Part shown: positions 38,382-51,194 of the stretch, piece after piece
How positions within the stretch are numbered: position 1 is the first letter of the stretch
Layout of the letters: every line of letters begins with the position of its first letter
Source of the DNA: Tolypocladium sp. Sup5 PDA-1
Taxonomy: Eukaryota; Ascomycota; Sordariomycetes; Hypocreales; Ophiocordycipitaceae
DNA: 64,000 nucleotides
Assembly (NCBI GenBank): GCA_000750105.3
Contig: JPHH03000076.1
Span: 1-64,000 of the forward strand
Direction of reading: 5' to 3'
Made by a program: the position numbers and the translations under genes
The notes under the pieces: generated by a model
What the model saw: only the letters and a program-made list of their open reading frames with translations
Databases searched by the model: none
What the model was told of the DNA's origin: nothing

Positions 38382-40073
38382 TCAGGAAATTATCTGCAGC
38401 TCGGGGGTCTTGCCGTTGGAGAACTGGTCCTTGTACGCCGCATACAGCCTCTCAACCTCGTCGACGTACAACTCGTGGTACCGGTCAATCTCTTCCTGGG
38501 AGGGCTGGTTTCCGTGCGACTCGTGGACTTCGATCGGCTTCCCGACCACAATATTGACCTGCCGGCGGTACGGCATCAGGCCAACATCGTAGTTGAGCAG
38601 GCCGCGGCCGTGGAGCGCGGGGATCGTAAACTTGAATACCTTGAGGAGAAACATCTGAAGCTTGTGGACCATTGGATGCGTCTTTGGGCTCAGCTGGTCG
38701 TAGAGGTCGTTTTCGCCAAAACCAATGACAGGAACCAGATCTGCGCCAGTGCGAAGCGCCATCTTGACGAATCCTTTCCGGCCCTTGAGGATGAGTCGCA
38801 GCATGCCCGGCTGAGCCTCTAGAGACTCGCGGGCACCCCCGATGACAATCGTAACCGCACGGCCTTGGCCATCGTTTTGTGATCCGCCCTGGGACAGAAT
38901 GTTGCGAATGGACTCCTTGGAAACAGATCGAATCCCCATGGCCAAGATCCAGTCCCGGTAAAAGGGAAGCCGGAAGTTGGAGTCGAGCGTCAGGAGGCTG
39001 TTGGTGATGCCGGGGAACTTTTCGGAGAAGCCAAGCGCATTGGTTGTGAATGCGCACCATGCGCCGTGTGAGATGATCCCATGGGGGTGGTAGCCCATGA
39101 TGTACTTTCTGTTGGGCGGCAGGTCGTGCGTCTTGTGCAGCTTCATGGGAAAGTAGCCGGCAAAGAGCTTCCAAAGCGGCAAGGACCGCAGCCACTCGGA
39201 TCGATAAGACAGCTTCCCATCCGTGGCGGCCGTGGAGATGGATAGGTGAATCAGGTAGGGCACCAGGATAGGCCAGCTCAACGGGTTGGCGCATGTAAAC
39301 CAGAAGCAGGACACCAGCACGATGATTGACATGCAGTGGAAGAGAACAGCCCCAGTCTGCATGCGTCGAGTGAGGGGGACTTTGAAGGGGGCGAACCGGA
39401 TGCCACCAGCTCGCCAGGCTTCCCTGTCGTGGCTTAGATGCGAGTACCCAGTAGAGAGTGAAGGGTACACCGTATGGCTTTGCTTGCTTGTCCCGTTTCG
39501 CTTCGGCGGCTGCTGCTGCTTCTCCTTGTCAGCAACGGCGGCAGCGTATGACTTTGATCCGCCGTTGGATGTCGTTGGTGCTGCGCCGTTCACCGCGTCG
39601 TTGGCAGCCATGGCGCTCTGTCGTTCGACCGGCTCATCATCGCCTTGCGAATCCTGTCCATCCACGAAGAAGACATCGGTCAGCCCTAGTCGGCATCTCC
39701 GAGGTACATTCAGCCCGCAATATCAGCGTACCGTGAGAAGAGTTTCGTCGCTGCTCTCTTGTCGGAGCTGCTTCGGCGGAGCGTTTCTCCCCGGGTTTGG
39801 AATCGTGATCACCCTTTCGTTTGGATCAGCCGCCTCTGCGTCTGCCAGTAGGTCAGCATATCGTGCCCGTGCAGCTGGACCATCCAAAGCTTCTATTTCC
39901 CGTCGTTGAATGTCGGCATATTGACACCACGAGGACGTCGGCGGGGCTGGAAGCAAGCATGCTGCTCCATGGGCCCGGGCATGCCGTAGGAGCTCCGCGC
40001 AATTCGGTCCGGTCACAGGCTAGAACTCACTTTGCGGCGGACGCACGACCTTCGCGACATCGGCGCTGGCCAT
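38382..40073 (-). CDS. dga1: Diacylglycerol O-acyltransferase, DGAT2 family
   Basis: DGAT2 makes triacylglycerol from diacylglycerol and acyl-CoA at the ER and lipid droplets. The core exon (39653-38382) includes a hydrophobic double segment (FHCMSIIVLVSCFWFTC, then LSWPILVPYLIHL), the catalytic YHPHGIISHGAW, VIGGARESLEA, LVPVIGFGENDLY and the PYRRQVNIVVGKPIEV block. The first ATG in this exon is at 39611 and would give 409 residues. I prefer a longer 509-residue model with two more exons: 40073-40031 (MASADVAKVVRPPQ) and about 39946-39732 (YADIQRREIEALDG...). They are joined by a 78-nt intron (39654-39731; donor GTACGC, branch GCTGAC, acceptor ACAG) and a less certain upstream intron whose acceptor is either 39947 or 39962. 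All joins keep frame. Alternatively the upstream exons are a separate small gene, but no room for a promoter would remain. Confidence 0.85.
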
Positions 40074-41097
40074 TTTGCTTCGCGTCTTCGTTGCGTTGAG
40101 GCTTGACGGACGGATGGGACGATGCCCGAGAGCTGGGTTGTTCTCCCAACGGGGCGGTTCGCGACGAACAGAGGCGCTGGCGTTGCAGCTGCCCGACACA
40201 GGAGCTGACAGCGAAGAGAGACATACACAGAACCGGTGAAACGCGCCGATCAGCGGATGGGTACAAACAATCCCATCCAAGCCAGAGGTCGGAAAATTCT
40301 GCGCTGATGCGAGGTACAGTAGCTAACGTAGTAGGGAGGTCTCATGTCGCATTGATGCTCCCTCCCCCCCGATGACGTACCGGGACGGGATGGCTGGGCA
40401 GGCACGTGAAGATGACCTTGCCGTGTGGTCCGTGCACATCGACGGGTTCCGCGCTGGGGACTCGGGAAGTTGGACCGGTCCGCAGACGTCCGCTTACGTC
40501 CGCTTTGGACGAGCTGCCGTGACGACTACGAGTACGGCGTTCTACGGTCCGTCTGCAATGCCCGAGAGGAGGAGAGAAGCATGCATCGCCAAGGTCGTCC
40601 CTCCTCTGTCCACTGCCATGTGACAGGGATGCGATGCAAATGCGAGCTCCAGGGACACGGATACCAGCGCCACAAGGCTTGCGAGATTCACGATCCTTCA
40701 TCTACGGCGAATCGATTGATGGCGAGCCGGCCCCAAGATGATTGAAACTCCCGTCTGTTAAACTACTGCCACGAGGCAAACTGTCTGGAGATGCGCACCA
40801 AAAATATGTATAATACAACACAATGAGAAGCCCGCAATCGTAAAAACATCCCATCGCCATCTTTTGGTCGCACATCATATCCGTACCATCCAATGCCAGT
40901 CATTCCCTGGTCCCGTAAACGCCCATTGCAAGTCGGAGCCCTTCCACCGCCGGCAGCGAGTGACCTGAGTATGGTATATGTATGTACTGGTACGTACTTC
41001 CGTACAAGTCTTGGGCCAAAATAGAAAACAAAACACTAAAGACGCGGAAAAGACAGAGACGGAGACGTGGCAAGCTTCGGTGGTGGGTGGTTCCCTC
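40074..41097. other. Intergenic region between DGAT2 and the C2H2 factor gene
   Basis: About 1 kb without a supported gene. One TACGAGTAC copy lies at 40527-40535. The left part should contain the DGAT2 promoter and the right part the 3' end of the zinc-finger gene. Confidence 0.5.
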
Positions 41098-42918
41098 TCA
41101 GGCCCCGTCGCGAGTCTCGAGCTGCTTCTTCAGGCCGGCAACCTCCTGGTCGAGAGAGATGACCTTTTCCGACAGCGACTTGACCTTGTCCTCGAGCGTC
41201 TGGATATACGCCCACACGCTCGGGTCGCTCTGCGCAAACATGTTTCCGCTGTCGCCGCCGGCAGGCTGCGCCCCGCTTGGCGTTCGGCCGTGGGAGAATG
41301 CCGCCGTGCCGCCCGGCGCAGCAAATCCCGGGTGCGTGAGTCCCGGCAGCTTAGGCCGGGGCTGTCCGCTGTGCGGTGACTGCAACTCCGATTGTCGTCG
41401 GCCCATCTGCTGCTGTTGGAACTGCTGCGAAAGGCTGGGCGATCGCTGGCGCGCAATATTGGACGAGTCGTGTCCTGGTAGGCCGGGGCTCAGCGGCTTT
41501 GGACTCTCTGTCATGCCGGACTGGGAATACATGCCTGCGTTCCCGCCGCCGGCGGGCATAGAAGAGGATATGCTTGTGCTGGCCGTATGGTTGCTGGCCA
41601 TGCTATTGGGTACGCTCGACGAGCTGTTGGTGGTGGTGCCCGTCTGGGCCGGGTTGACGTTTGGGGGGTACAGCCCACTCGCTGCGGGCCGCGGACCTGC
41701 TGGCGGATACGTGCGCGAGTGGGCGCCGTAGCCGTCACCCGACGCGTGCTGGGATCCCATGCTGGGCAGGCTCTGTCGTCGGAGCTCCTCGTCGTCGCCG
41801 TTGTCGTATGCAATGCCCGACATGGTCGACTCGTCGCCTTCGCCCATGGCACCGTCCAGCTCGTCACCGTCCGCGAAGCTGCCCATGCTGGCCCGGCGTC
41901 CGGCACATCCTCCAGCGCCTTTACTGTGTCGCGCCAGAGCATCACCTCTGGCAAATTTGCGATCGCACTTGGGACACACGTGGGGCTTCTCGCCGCTGTG
42001 CAGTTTGCCGTGCCGCTTCAGATCATGAAGTCGGCGGAATCGCATCTGGCACTCGGTGCAAACGTATGGCTTCTCCTGACTGTGCGTCAAGAGATGGCTC
42101 TTGAGGTTGTGGTGGCGCGTGAACTCGGTATTGCAGTATGGGCACTTGTGCTTCTTGCCGCCCGACGACGTGGGAGAGCTCTGCATCTGGGTGGGCATGG
42201 GGAAGCTCATGCCGCGAGCAGCCTGCTCCGGAATGGCGCCTGAGGTCTGTAGGGATCCCGGGTACGACAGGGAGCCCGGTTGTGGTCGCTCGTCCTGTCC
42301 GGCCACTTGTTGCGCGGAGAGGTGTTCGACCTTGGTGGTGTCGACGTCCATGGGCGTTGGACTCTCCGTAACAGGCACGCCGGCCATGCTTGTAGCGCTC
42401 TGTGGGCTCGGCTCGCCGCGGTCGTCGGCGCGGACGGCGCCGCTCGTGGGTATTGACAAGGCCGTGACGGCCTTGACGGCCGGGTCCATGTTGGCCGTCG
42501 GGGCCATCTGGGGTGCGTCGGCTGGACGGCTCATGACGTGTGTTGCTCCCGACATGAGGGACTCTAGGATTTTGTGGTTCGGGTTGGGGCTGGTCGGGTC
42601 AGGACTAGACGCTCGCTCCTGTTGCCTGCGCCGGCGCTCGTCTTCGAGCGCTGCAGCTCCCGTGAGCGGCGGCGGCGGGGACGTGGTCGTCGCAAGGGCC
42701 AGGCGCGCGGACTTGGTGGGCGACGCGAGCGGATTGAGCTGCTTGGCGGCCTTGGAGCGCGGCGACGCAGACTCGGACTCGCGCGGTCGTTTGGGCAGCC
42801 TCGCGATGGCGTCGGGAGGGTTGAAGGCGCTGGGCAGAGAGGAGGAAGGCGACGGGCGAACTGCGGGCGGCTGCGGCGGCGGGGCTTCAGTTGCAAGGGC
42901 GCCGACGCTTGATGCCAT
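41098..42918 (-). CDS. Three-finger C2H2 transcription factor with C-terminal zipper
   Basis: A single exon encodes 606 residues. Pro/Ser-rich N-terminal sequence with a basic patch (RLPKRPRE) leads to three C2H2 fingers at about residues 253-335: HKCPYCNTEFTRHHNLKSH, YVCTECQMRFRRLHDLKRH and HVCPKCDRKFARGDALARH. The third ends in an unusual GAGGCAG instead of the second His. A Ser/Gln/Pro-rich region follows. The last 30 residues form a heptad-like coiled coil (LEDKVKSLSEKVISL...VAGLKKQL), suggesting dimerisation. It resembles filamentous-fungal proteins sometimes labelled Azf1-like, but I am not sure of an ortholog, so no symbol is given. The start is the first ATG; the frame upstream opens only with GTG. 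No introns are visible. Confidence 0.9.
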   Translation of the reverse strand: MASSVGALATEAPPPQPPAVRPSPSSSLPSAFNPPDAIARLPKRPRESESASPRSKAAKQLNPLASPTKSARLALATTTSPPPPLTGAAALEDERRRRQQERASSPDPTSPNPNHKILESLMSGATHVMSRPADAPQMAPTANMDPAVKAVTALSIPTSGAVRADDRGEPSPQSATSMAGVPVTESPTPMDVDTTKVEHLSAQQVAGQDERPQPGSLSYPGSLQTSGAIPEQAARGMSFPMPTQMQSSPTSSGGKKHKCPYCNTEFTRHHNLKSHLLTHSQEKPYVCTECQMRFRRLHDLKRHGKLHSGEKPHVCPKCDRKFARGDALARHSKGAGGCAGRRASMGSFADGDELDGAMGEGDESTMSGIAYDNGDDEELRRQSLPSMGSQHASGDGYGAHSRTYPPAGPRPAASGLYPPNVNPAQTGTTTNSSSSVPNSMASNHTASTSISSSMPAGGGNAGMYSQSGMTESPKPLSPGLPGHDSSNIARQRSPSLSQQFQQQQMGRRQSELQSPHSGQPRPKLPGLTHPGFAAPGGTAAFSHGRTPSGAQPAGGDSGNMFAQSDPSVWAYIQTLEDKVKSLSEKVISLDQEVAGLKKQLETRDGA

Positions 42919-45624
42919 AGACGACGGCGGCAGCGGCAGCACGATTGGGATTCGAGGTTCCAGGAAGGGCTCGTCCAGAAGGTGCCAGTCGCGATCAGAG
43001 GCAGCGCAGCCAACGACGCATGTCGAGGCGGCGGCGTGTTGTTGCAGGTGTGGCTGAAGACCGTGGCGAGAGCTGGAGCGGCACCTCAGCTACCTACCTA
43101 ATTGTTTCGACGGCGGCTGTCTGCCTGGCGGGAGCGCCGACGAGGCGAACGGGGACTGTGGCGTAAAAGTAATCGGCCGCGATGCCGACTGCTGGGGGCA
43201 TGGACCGGGGCTGCTCTGTGCAGTTTTCCAGCTGCGAAAATACACACGGGAAGGGAACCGCGATAGGGATGGGAATGGTGGTGCTGTGAGGCAGCGTCGC
43301 GAGATGCGAGACGGGTGTTGAGGAAGGGAATGAATGGGTGCGTGAGAGCGCTGTCGACGCAGCAGTGGACTACCTTACTGGGGCTGGGCAGGCCTCGCTG
43401 AGGTGTGCAGCAACAGGAGCGCCAGCGGCCGCAGCGGGTGGAGGGCTGGCTGTCAGGTCTGGCAGCAGCAAGCAACCTAGAGCCCACGAGTAATTACCTA
43501 GGTAGGTACGTAGCGGTACCAGCAGCCAGCCTGGTGGAGGTGTGAACGACTCAGCCAGCAGCGCCGGCCAAGGATTTCGGGGGTGGGACGTCAGCGAAGA
43601 GGCGTGGCGCAGGCGGGAGACAAAAAAGCCCAGGACGTCAGGGCGAGTGCCACAACGGTGCGGTGGTGATGGTGGGCGGGGGTACCTTCGAGGTTGGCCG
43701 AGTCGACGGACTACGGAGTATGGTCTCGCCTCACCTCACCCTGGCCGAAAGTGGTGCGCACCCAACCTTGTGTACATACGAGTACGGATAGGTGGGGAGA
43801 CCAAAAACCGGTTCATCAGCATCTGCAGCGAGGCATATACATAGAGTGCACTAGCATCTCGTTGACGCCTTGTTTCCAACTGGCGCTCGTTTGTCGACGT
43901 GCTCGAGTGCCAGGTGCCGTATTTGGTACCTACGTGCTGGACGTGCCAGTGTGAACAGGAAGCATCTCAGTTGACAAGCTCAGGCCATAGGAGCGCTCTC
44001 GGGGCACAGCCGAGGACCCGTTCATCAGCTTTGGGACCCTCAGTGGTACATTATGTCTCTGGAATTTTGTCTCCGCCACCGTTCGAGCACAGCCCACGTC
44101 GGGGCCTCGACCTCTGACTGCAGGTACATGAGTCCCCAAGTACAGGTACCTCGTCCATGGCGCCCCAGCGTCTCCCGGAGGCTTGGATGCCATCCCGGAT
44201 CCTGGGGCGACGGAGTGGGACTGCGGGCAGTGGCTGGCCCAGCCTGTCCGTCTGTCAACTGCGATGGTGGCAATGGACGCAAGACGGTTGGTCTCTGCCT
44301 CGAGTGACGGAGGCGAGCTGGTGCTGTCAGTGGTCACTGTGGCTGGAGGCTGGTGGGCAAGTGGGAGTCGACGACAGACCGGATGAAATAAACAGTGAGA
44401 GGTGTCATCAATGATGAGGAAAAAGGGCAGGGACAAGTGACACGAATTTACTTAACCCTTGCGTCCTGCCACGCCGTTCTCTCGACATGTCTCCAACTCG
44501 ACCCGGCACTGTCGCTTCGGCTGACGCGTGGCGGTGTTGCAGCCGATCACTCCCCGTAGCCCCCAAGCCCCCGAACCTAGGTAAGGTAGGCACTTGAGCA
44601 CTGCAGTCCGTGGTATCCGTACGGAGTATGTACTGATGACGGAACGCGCCGAGCTACTACTGTAATCTGCCGCTCATCGTCTTTGCAGCAGTTTCAAGGT
44701 TTCGTGCATCTCAAGTGCCTACAGTACGTACTTCGTACTACTCTTGGTACGGGTATCGATACATGATGGACGGCACTCGATGCGGCCAACGCCCCGTCTC
44801 CCCAGCCACCCAGGGCCCTCTCTCTTTGGGAATCGGAACAGGCCCCGCTCGTCTCAGTCGTGCTGCGGTCTTTTAAGGTGTGGACCGCCGCGGCCACCGT
44901 TCGGACCCTGGCCCTGTCGCGCGCCACGTTCAGGTAAGAGGAGCCAGCCACAGGGGTCATCGTGGCCGTCATCCATGGCCTCCGCAGACGACCCGTACGA
45001 GTAAGTACGAGTACGTGCTTTACCGCATCGCATCGTATCGTATCGCGATTCTTGCTCGTGTGATGGGATGTTTCGGTTCATCAGAGACAAAAGGGCGAAC
45101 TGCCGCGGCGTCTGTCCTCAAGAAGATAGTCCGTTCCTACGCAAGCCACAGTTTGCGTGGAGTGGCTCATTCAGCTCCCATGCTTTGATGGTATTTCGGC
45201 GGTTTCGTACTCCGTACGTATAACTCCCAGGCTTCGAAATACTCGTACAGCTGCGTCAAGTGCCCTCGGCTCCGAATGATCGTCAGGACTGGTGCAGCGC
45301 CTCACAGATGATCGGCTCGGGACTGTGCAGACCCGATGTCGACAACAAGGAACGCCGCCATCGAGCCAACCCCGGCGGCTCTGCCGATGACGGTGGTGAC
45401 GCTGCCTGCTTTTGCCTGCTTTTGCCTTGTTCCGCAACCAACAGACTGCCTCTCTCCAACGCACGACTCGTCGTGCCTTTATGAAACGGGCATTGACAGT
45501 GACACTACAACAAATATTGTTAACTGAATGCAGCATGGTATTAAAGAGCAACATCAACTTGATACCCGGCCGTCATCCAGAGCTCACCATCATGTAAAGT
45601 CTGTCAACCACTCCCTACTGGGCT

Positions 45625-45666
45625 GTTTGCTTGCTTGCGTTTGTTTGCTTGCTTGCGTTTGTTTGC
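45625..45666. repeat. Tandem 18-bp duplication
   Basis: Two adjacent copies of GTTTGCTTGCTTGCGTTT plus a partial third, in intergenic DNA. Confidence 0.75.
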
Positions 45667-48600
45667 TCGTACGGACTACAGGCCCGTCGTCATTTCCTAG
45701 AGCCGGGGACCGCCCCAGAGGCGGCGTTGTGTGGCCCGTGGGAACGAAGCGGCCCCGTTCTCAGCTCCCGGCCTAGTGCGTTTGTAGACGAATGTTTCTC
45801 GTGGTGGAGAGCCACAGCTGAGCCACGGGGCGACGTCACCGGCCAGTGTCATCCCGCAATTGCAATCTTATCCTCCGGTCACATCTGGGATGGGCCAAGA
45901 TGACGCTTGTTTTCTCCTGCGGGCGGCTCTCCTCCTGTCAGGCCACTCACTGCCGCCGCTCGGAGTCACTGGCCGTCGTCACTTGCTGTCCGTCCGTAGC
46001 CTTTGCGCGGGTCCTCCATGTATTCGGCTCGTTTCCGATTGCGATGCGGAGTTGCTCACCGGCGGCCTTGGCCCCTTGTACTCCGTATGAACTTTGGGTA
46101 CTTACGAGTACGGACTACTCCGTACATGCATGCGGCCGCGGACGGACGTGAGATGCCGCATGTACCGTTGAGCCCGATCTCTGACATCGCTCCGGGCCGC
46201 CCAATCACGGTCGTCGTCCTGTGCTGACAGCCGACGAGCCGCGCTAATATTGAATGGTTGTGTCTGGCATGCCACGGCGCGAATAGCGGCCGTCGTTAAG
46301 ACGAATCGGCAGGCTCTGCGGACTCATTGGCCAGCTGTCGGGCGTGATTCAGCCGTGATTCAGCCGTGACCAGACAAGCGTTGCCTCGTCGCCTGAGCTG
46401 AGTGCTGATGTCGTCGTCACCAGGCGAATCATGTCGCGAGTCCGGTATTTGAAATATAACTCCAAGTCTGGGCTATTGGTCCCGAGTCTTTTTAGTTCGC
46501 TGCTTTCGGAAATGGGAAATCTCGAGGCTTGACGACGTCTTGGACGTCTCGACACAAACCCTGCCAACACATCTCCACCACAGACCACAAAAAAAAACAC
46601 TACTTTTCAAGGCAAAAAGAAGAGGGAAAAACATACAACACTAGGTATTCGCTGGTCGTCACCGACCCAACTACTAATCCAGCGCTCACCAGGTTGTCAC
46701 TCGGAGATCAGACGGGATCCAGATTTGTCTAGTGGCTATGGTCGTATGTGCTTTGATGGCGGGCCAATGCGACTTATAAGACACTCTAGACAGGCCCTGG
46801 AGGAGGGTCCCTGGGATGAGTTCGTTTATTATCATAACTTTGTTTGTCTCCTTATTCACCTCGGCATGTGCTGCCTTGACATACGAGTGGCAACGGATTC
46901 GAATACCGGGGCTACTACAGACTTCCATCTAGCAACTCGCCATGTACTTCTTGCAAAAAGTGACAACTTGTCGGCGGCGATGGTCTCACTACAAGGAAGA
47001 AGACCTTCGTCGGAGGCCTTGTGAAAGACTGTAACCAGAGTGTGCGGCAGGAGGGGGCCTCTGTCCTGATAGTTTGGCTCTCGCCAAATCCATATCGAGT
47101 CTTGGGCGCCTGGTCATGATGCCAGCCATACTTGCTTCGGCACGGATTGTCCGCGTCAATCTGAACCGACACTGGCTTGACTGGGTATGGTTCCTTATGC
47201 TTGTCACATGCCCGATGTCACCCTGGGCTTACGCGGTGTGGCCAAAGATTGGATTGTTGCGTTAGCTGTGCTGTACTGTACCATGAGGTAGATCACCCGG
47301 GGGACCAGGCTACAAGTATTTCCAACGGGTAGATGGAAATTATACCCAAACGGTTAATCACCAGGAAGTGACACAATTTAACTACTCAAATGGGAAATGG
47401 GAAAGTAATGACAGACTTTCGACGATATTGCGATTGCGACTGACGTGGACATAATCGGTGTTGCGTGGGATGGTATAGGGTAGGATGAACTGGAGAGACT
47501 GGCACGCCTCGACTTGCACAACTGGGAACTGGCTGCTGCCGAAATGCAGGTAGTGAAGCAGAGCGTTATTAATTTGAAGGAAGAAAACCAGGTCTAGAGT
47601 ATCACTGAACCGGGATGGAAGACATGCCAGGATAAAGCAGCATCGTGAGGCAGTGGGCAATGGTAACATGCAGCAACTTCCAGCAACAGACCATCAAGAT
47701 AGTGCCACAATGATCTATTGGACGGGCAAGGAAATCACTGGAAACACAACGGCCAATCATCGTCCCTGAAACGCGGTACCATGGTGGAATTGCAATGAAG
47801 AGGGCCGTCGGGTTCTGTGGTTTGAATGTCGAGAGGGTCACAACTACCCCTACTGATGACTTTGGCAGTCGAGTCGGAGAAGACAAATGTCTCTTGGATT
47901 CTCCTGGAAGGATGTTGTTGTTCAGGTACGCCGAACAAGCTTATCCATGCAAACACCAAACAGTGCCATATTCCAGCAAGCAAAGTAAAAGAGTACCGAG
48001 TACACAGATATGCTCACATGGACGCCAGCAAACTGCATCCAGGCCGCCCTGGCCGCTACGCTATCCCCCATACGAGCGTGGCCATTGTTTGCGCTGCTTC
48101 ACTGGTTCATGCAACATTGGCATTGTCGTATTTATTGGCCCGCAGATAGGGGTGACAAAGTCACGAGGCTGGATAGGGACCAGTTGGGAGCATCAAAAGG
48201 TACCGAGTCAATGGCGCCAAACTGGATTGGATGACACCAGGGCATTGAACAAGGTCGAACCGGTTCTTCCGTAGTGAGGGCGTCTGTGCTTGCAGCAAAG
48301 GAACGAGTCTCGACCTCTTGGCTGCTCCTCTTACAGAACCAGCGAGAGCTGCTCTGGTCTGTACCTTGGACGAATTTGAAATGGCGGTGATGCCGAGGCT
48401 TGGCAAACCCCCCAAACCGGTCAACAGCACGGACAAGGCCAAGCCTAGACGAGCCGCGGCACTTGGTTGGACAAGTTCTAGACAAAGCCAAACGAGACAC
48501 TGCAAAACATGCATCGCCAGCCCGGCGCTGACGCGTTTGTCACCAGTGCCAAACATGCATCCAGCCGTCCTACTCCGTATATCCGTAGTGGCAGAGGGCT

Positions 48601-50799
48601 AAATTTTAATATTGGGCGAGGGGTCGATGCCGAATTGCTTGCAAAAGGGGTGGCGCTGCCAGAGCGGAGATGCTTGCCGAGACTCATCAAAGGGCTGGTC
48701 TCGCCAAGCCTGAGGTGGAAGCCGAGGCGATTGTCCGTCTGTTCAATAGGCAAATGGAACTGCTGTTCGTGCTGGTCGCTGACGTGGCGGGCTGAGCAAG
48801 AGATGCTGGCCTGAACCACGTCGACAGGTGACGGCGAGAGAGAAGAATGGACGGTAGACACGTCGCTGGCGCAGTGCCGATCGGTCAGAAAGGCGCAACG
48901 CGGGACCAACACAAACGATGGCCGACGTTTGAGTGACGAGCCAGCCTCGAGCAGCTCTTCTCACATGACGGCAGCGCCATGTCCGTTCAAGCCCACGAGG
49001 CTGAGAAGAAGAGACATGAGGCTCACCAGGCTGTCACCACGCCGCACAGGCAAACAGCCACGAGGTTCGTCGTGAGTCGCGGTGGATGATTGGATGAGCG
49101 GATGGATGTTGGTGGTGATGGCTCCCTTGTCCTTGTTGCCCACCCTCATCCCTGCTAGCAATAGACGCCAGGTGGACGGGGGCGCGTTTCAGATGACACC
49201 TGGTCGCCATGATTGGGCCTGACCCGCTCGTCGCTTTTACGAGGATCGACAGGGACAGGAAGAAATGTGCAAATTCTCGGCACTTGCATAGAAACGGCAA
49301 AGCGACTTGTGCACGGGCGCGCGGTCGACTGCTGGCACTGTCATGTCATGCGCGGTTTCCTCGTGGTCACGTTGGCGAGCATTCCGGATCGAGTCAGACG
49401 CCAGGCGCGTGTGGAAGTGCATTCTTGTTGTCCGCCTGCGAATAACAAGCGACGCGATGCGCATTACGTCACGTGGCTGGCCTGTGTTGAGCCTCACAAA
49501 GTAAGACGCGAATGCACAACGAAACGACACCAACGAGGAAGGCTTACGAGTACAAGCACAACGCGCCGTTCGAGAAGGAAGACACAGTCGTCTCCCTGCT
49601 CGCCTCCCTCTGTGGACGTGGAGACACCTCTTCTTTCCTCAGGCAAAGCGACAACAAGGGATGGAATTCGTCGTGTCGTTGGTCGAGCCTTTTGTCCCTT
49701 GAGCCATCAAGTGAAGTCGCAGCTGATATGGATTTCACGGATATTCCGTGCTTGCACTAACTGCATCGACCTGGTGCCCCAGCAGGGGGACCGCCGGCGT
49801 GTCCAGAGGGAGCTTAGCTCCAGGTACCCGGGCGCTAAGGCACAGCCACTGGTGCACGACCTGGTCTCGCTGATGAGCCCATTTTCTTCCCGGGTGCACC
49901 CCAGCAGGCTCATCGGTGGGGATTTACGAGCCTATTCTTGTACTTACGACGCTCAGTCCAGCTTCACTCGCCTCTGCCGTGCGGTGACGGGCATTGAGCG
50001 AGATATCCCAACAATGGAATTCGCGCGATGCCTCAAGCAAGGCAGTTTCAGCGCCGACCATGATTAATTAAGCGATGCACGGGTAGGTAGGCGAACCCTG
50101 ACCCGCATGGCGCGGAGCCCAGCGAAAATAGAGCCAGCCGAGTTCGCCTGGGGCGTGACTGCTGGGGATACAGACCGCGAGTGCTGAGGAAGTTGAGGAA
50201 GAAGGACTCGCCTGCTCATCGCCGGCATGCCTCGTATCACGGTATCACTGGCGCGGGGATCTGCGTCGCCGTAAACCTCCATTCGCTGTTCATGGAGCCA
50301 TCGCACTGCAGACGGGCTGCCAACTTTTATTCATGCGCTGCTGCAAGGCACCATCACAGTCGCGCACCTCACCACGCACTGCCGATCGCATTTTCTCTCA
50401 TCGTCCGTACCGCAGGTACCCCATACCCCCGTCCCGCCTAAGGCCTCGTCGACTCTTCCAGGCCAAAGGTACATGGCACGGGCTGCTCAGGTACGCGGCC
50501 CCGAGCCGTGCTCCTCCCATGCCAGTCAGGTACACGGCTCGCCACTGGCACGTAGCGCTGGCGTGGCGTGTCAGAGGTTCAGGTGACAACAGGTACGGAC
50601 TACCTGGGCAGAAGCAGGCGCGACAGGTTGGCATGGTGCTTGAGTGCCTGCCTCACTGCCTCCCTCCCAAATTGCCAAAAAACCCTCCCGACAGGGTAAT
50701 TTCCCAGTGGAGTCCTGCCCACCAGGCAAGAACCACCCCCAGGCTGCCCCCTTCCTCGAACCCACCAGCGACCACCCCCCCTGGGTGGCCCTCACCACC

Positions 50800-50880
50800 A
50801 TCTCATCTCCTCCTTTGCTGCTCTCTCTCCCTCCCTTTTCGCTCTCTGCTTCGTCCCGGCGGTCCTCTTTTACTTCCCCA
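50800..50880 (+). promoter_or_regulatory. CT-rich promoter tract of the SUN-family gene
   Basis: A dense pyrimidine run (CTCTCTCTCCCTCCCTTTTC at about 50820-50840) about 350-420 bp before the start codon and upstream of a probable leader intron. Typical of strongly expressed fungal genes. Confidence 0.45.
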
Positions 50881-51031
50881 TCGCGTTGTGCCTTTCCAAC
50901 AGAGAGTCAAGACTCTCTACCACGCTCCTTAGCCCCCTGGTCCATCGCATCGTCACGCTCGCTACAACAGATTTGTTTGCCTCCGGCCCCTACAATTGAA
51001 AGCAAAGCATCGATAAACATTGATCCCTCAG

Positions 51032-51194
51032 GTATGCCCTCAATCTGCGACGCAAACGCAAGTTGCATTGAATCCCAAGATGGGGGCGATCACCCGCTAC
51101 CCCCTTTGCCCATCCAATGCTTATATTCAGGGACCAACGCTCCTGGTCGCGTGTTGATGTATCGAGCTGGCTAACAGCGCATTCGTCGACGCAG
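51032..51194 (+). other. Probable 163-nt intron in the SUN-gene 5' UTR
   Basis: Donor GTATGC at 51032, branch-like GGCTAACAG near 51168-51176, acceptor GACGCAG ending at 51194, 31 nt before the ATG. Inferred from consensus only. Confidence 0.55.

Noticed and set aside
41098..42918. Naming the C2H2 factor azf1
   Set aside because: The fingers do not match what I recall of yeast Azf1 closely enough; a descriptive name was used.
46885..46910. tRNA B-box-like word (GGATTCGAATA)
   Set aside because: No matching A box, cloverleaf stems or T-run terminator around it.
49213..50067. 284-codon open frame in the gene-free region
   Set aside because: It does not begin with ATG, is rich in Arg/Ser/Cys without domains, and overlaps other frames on both strands. 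Its length alone is weak evidence at this GC content.
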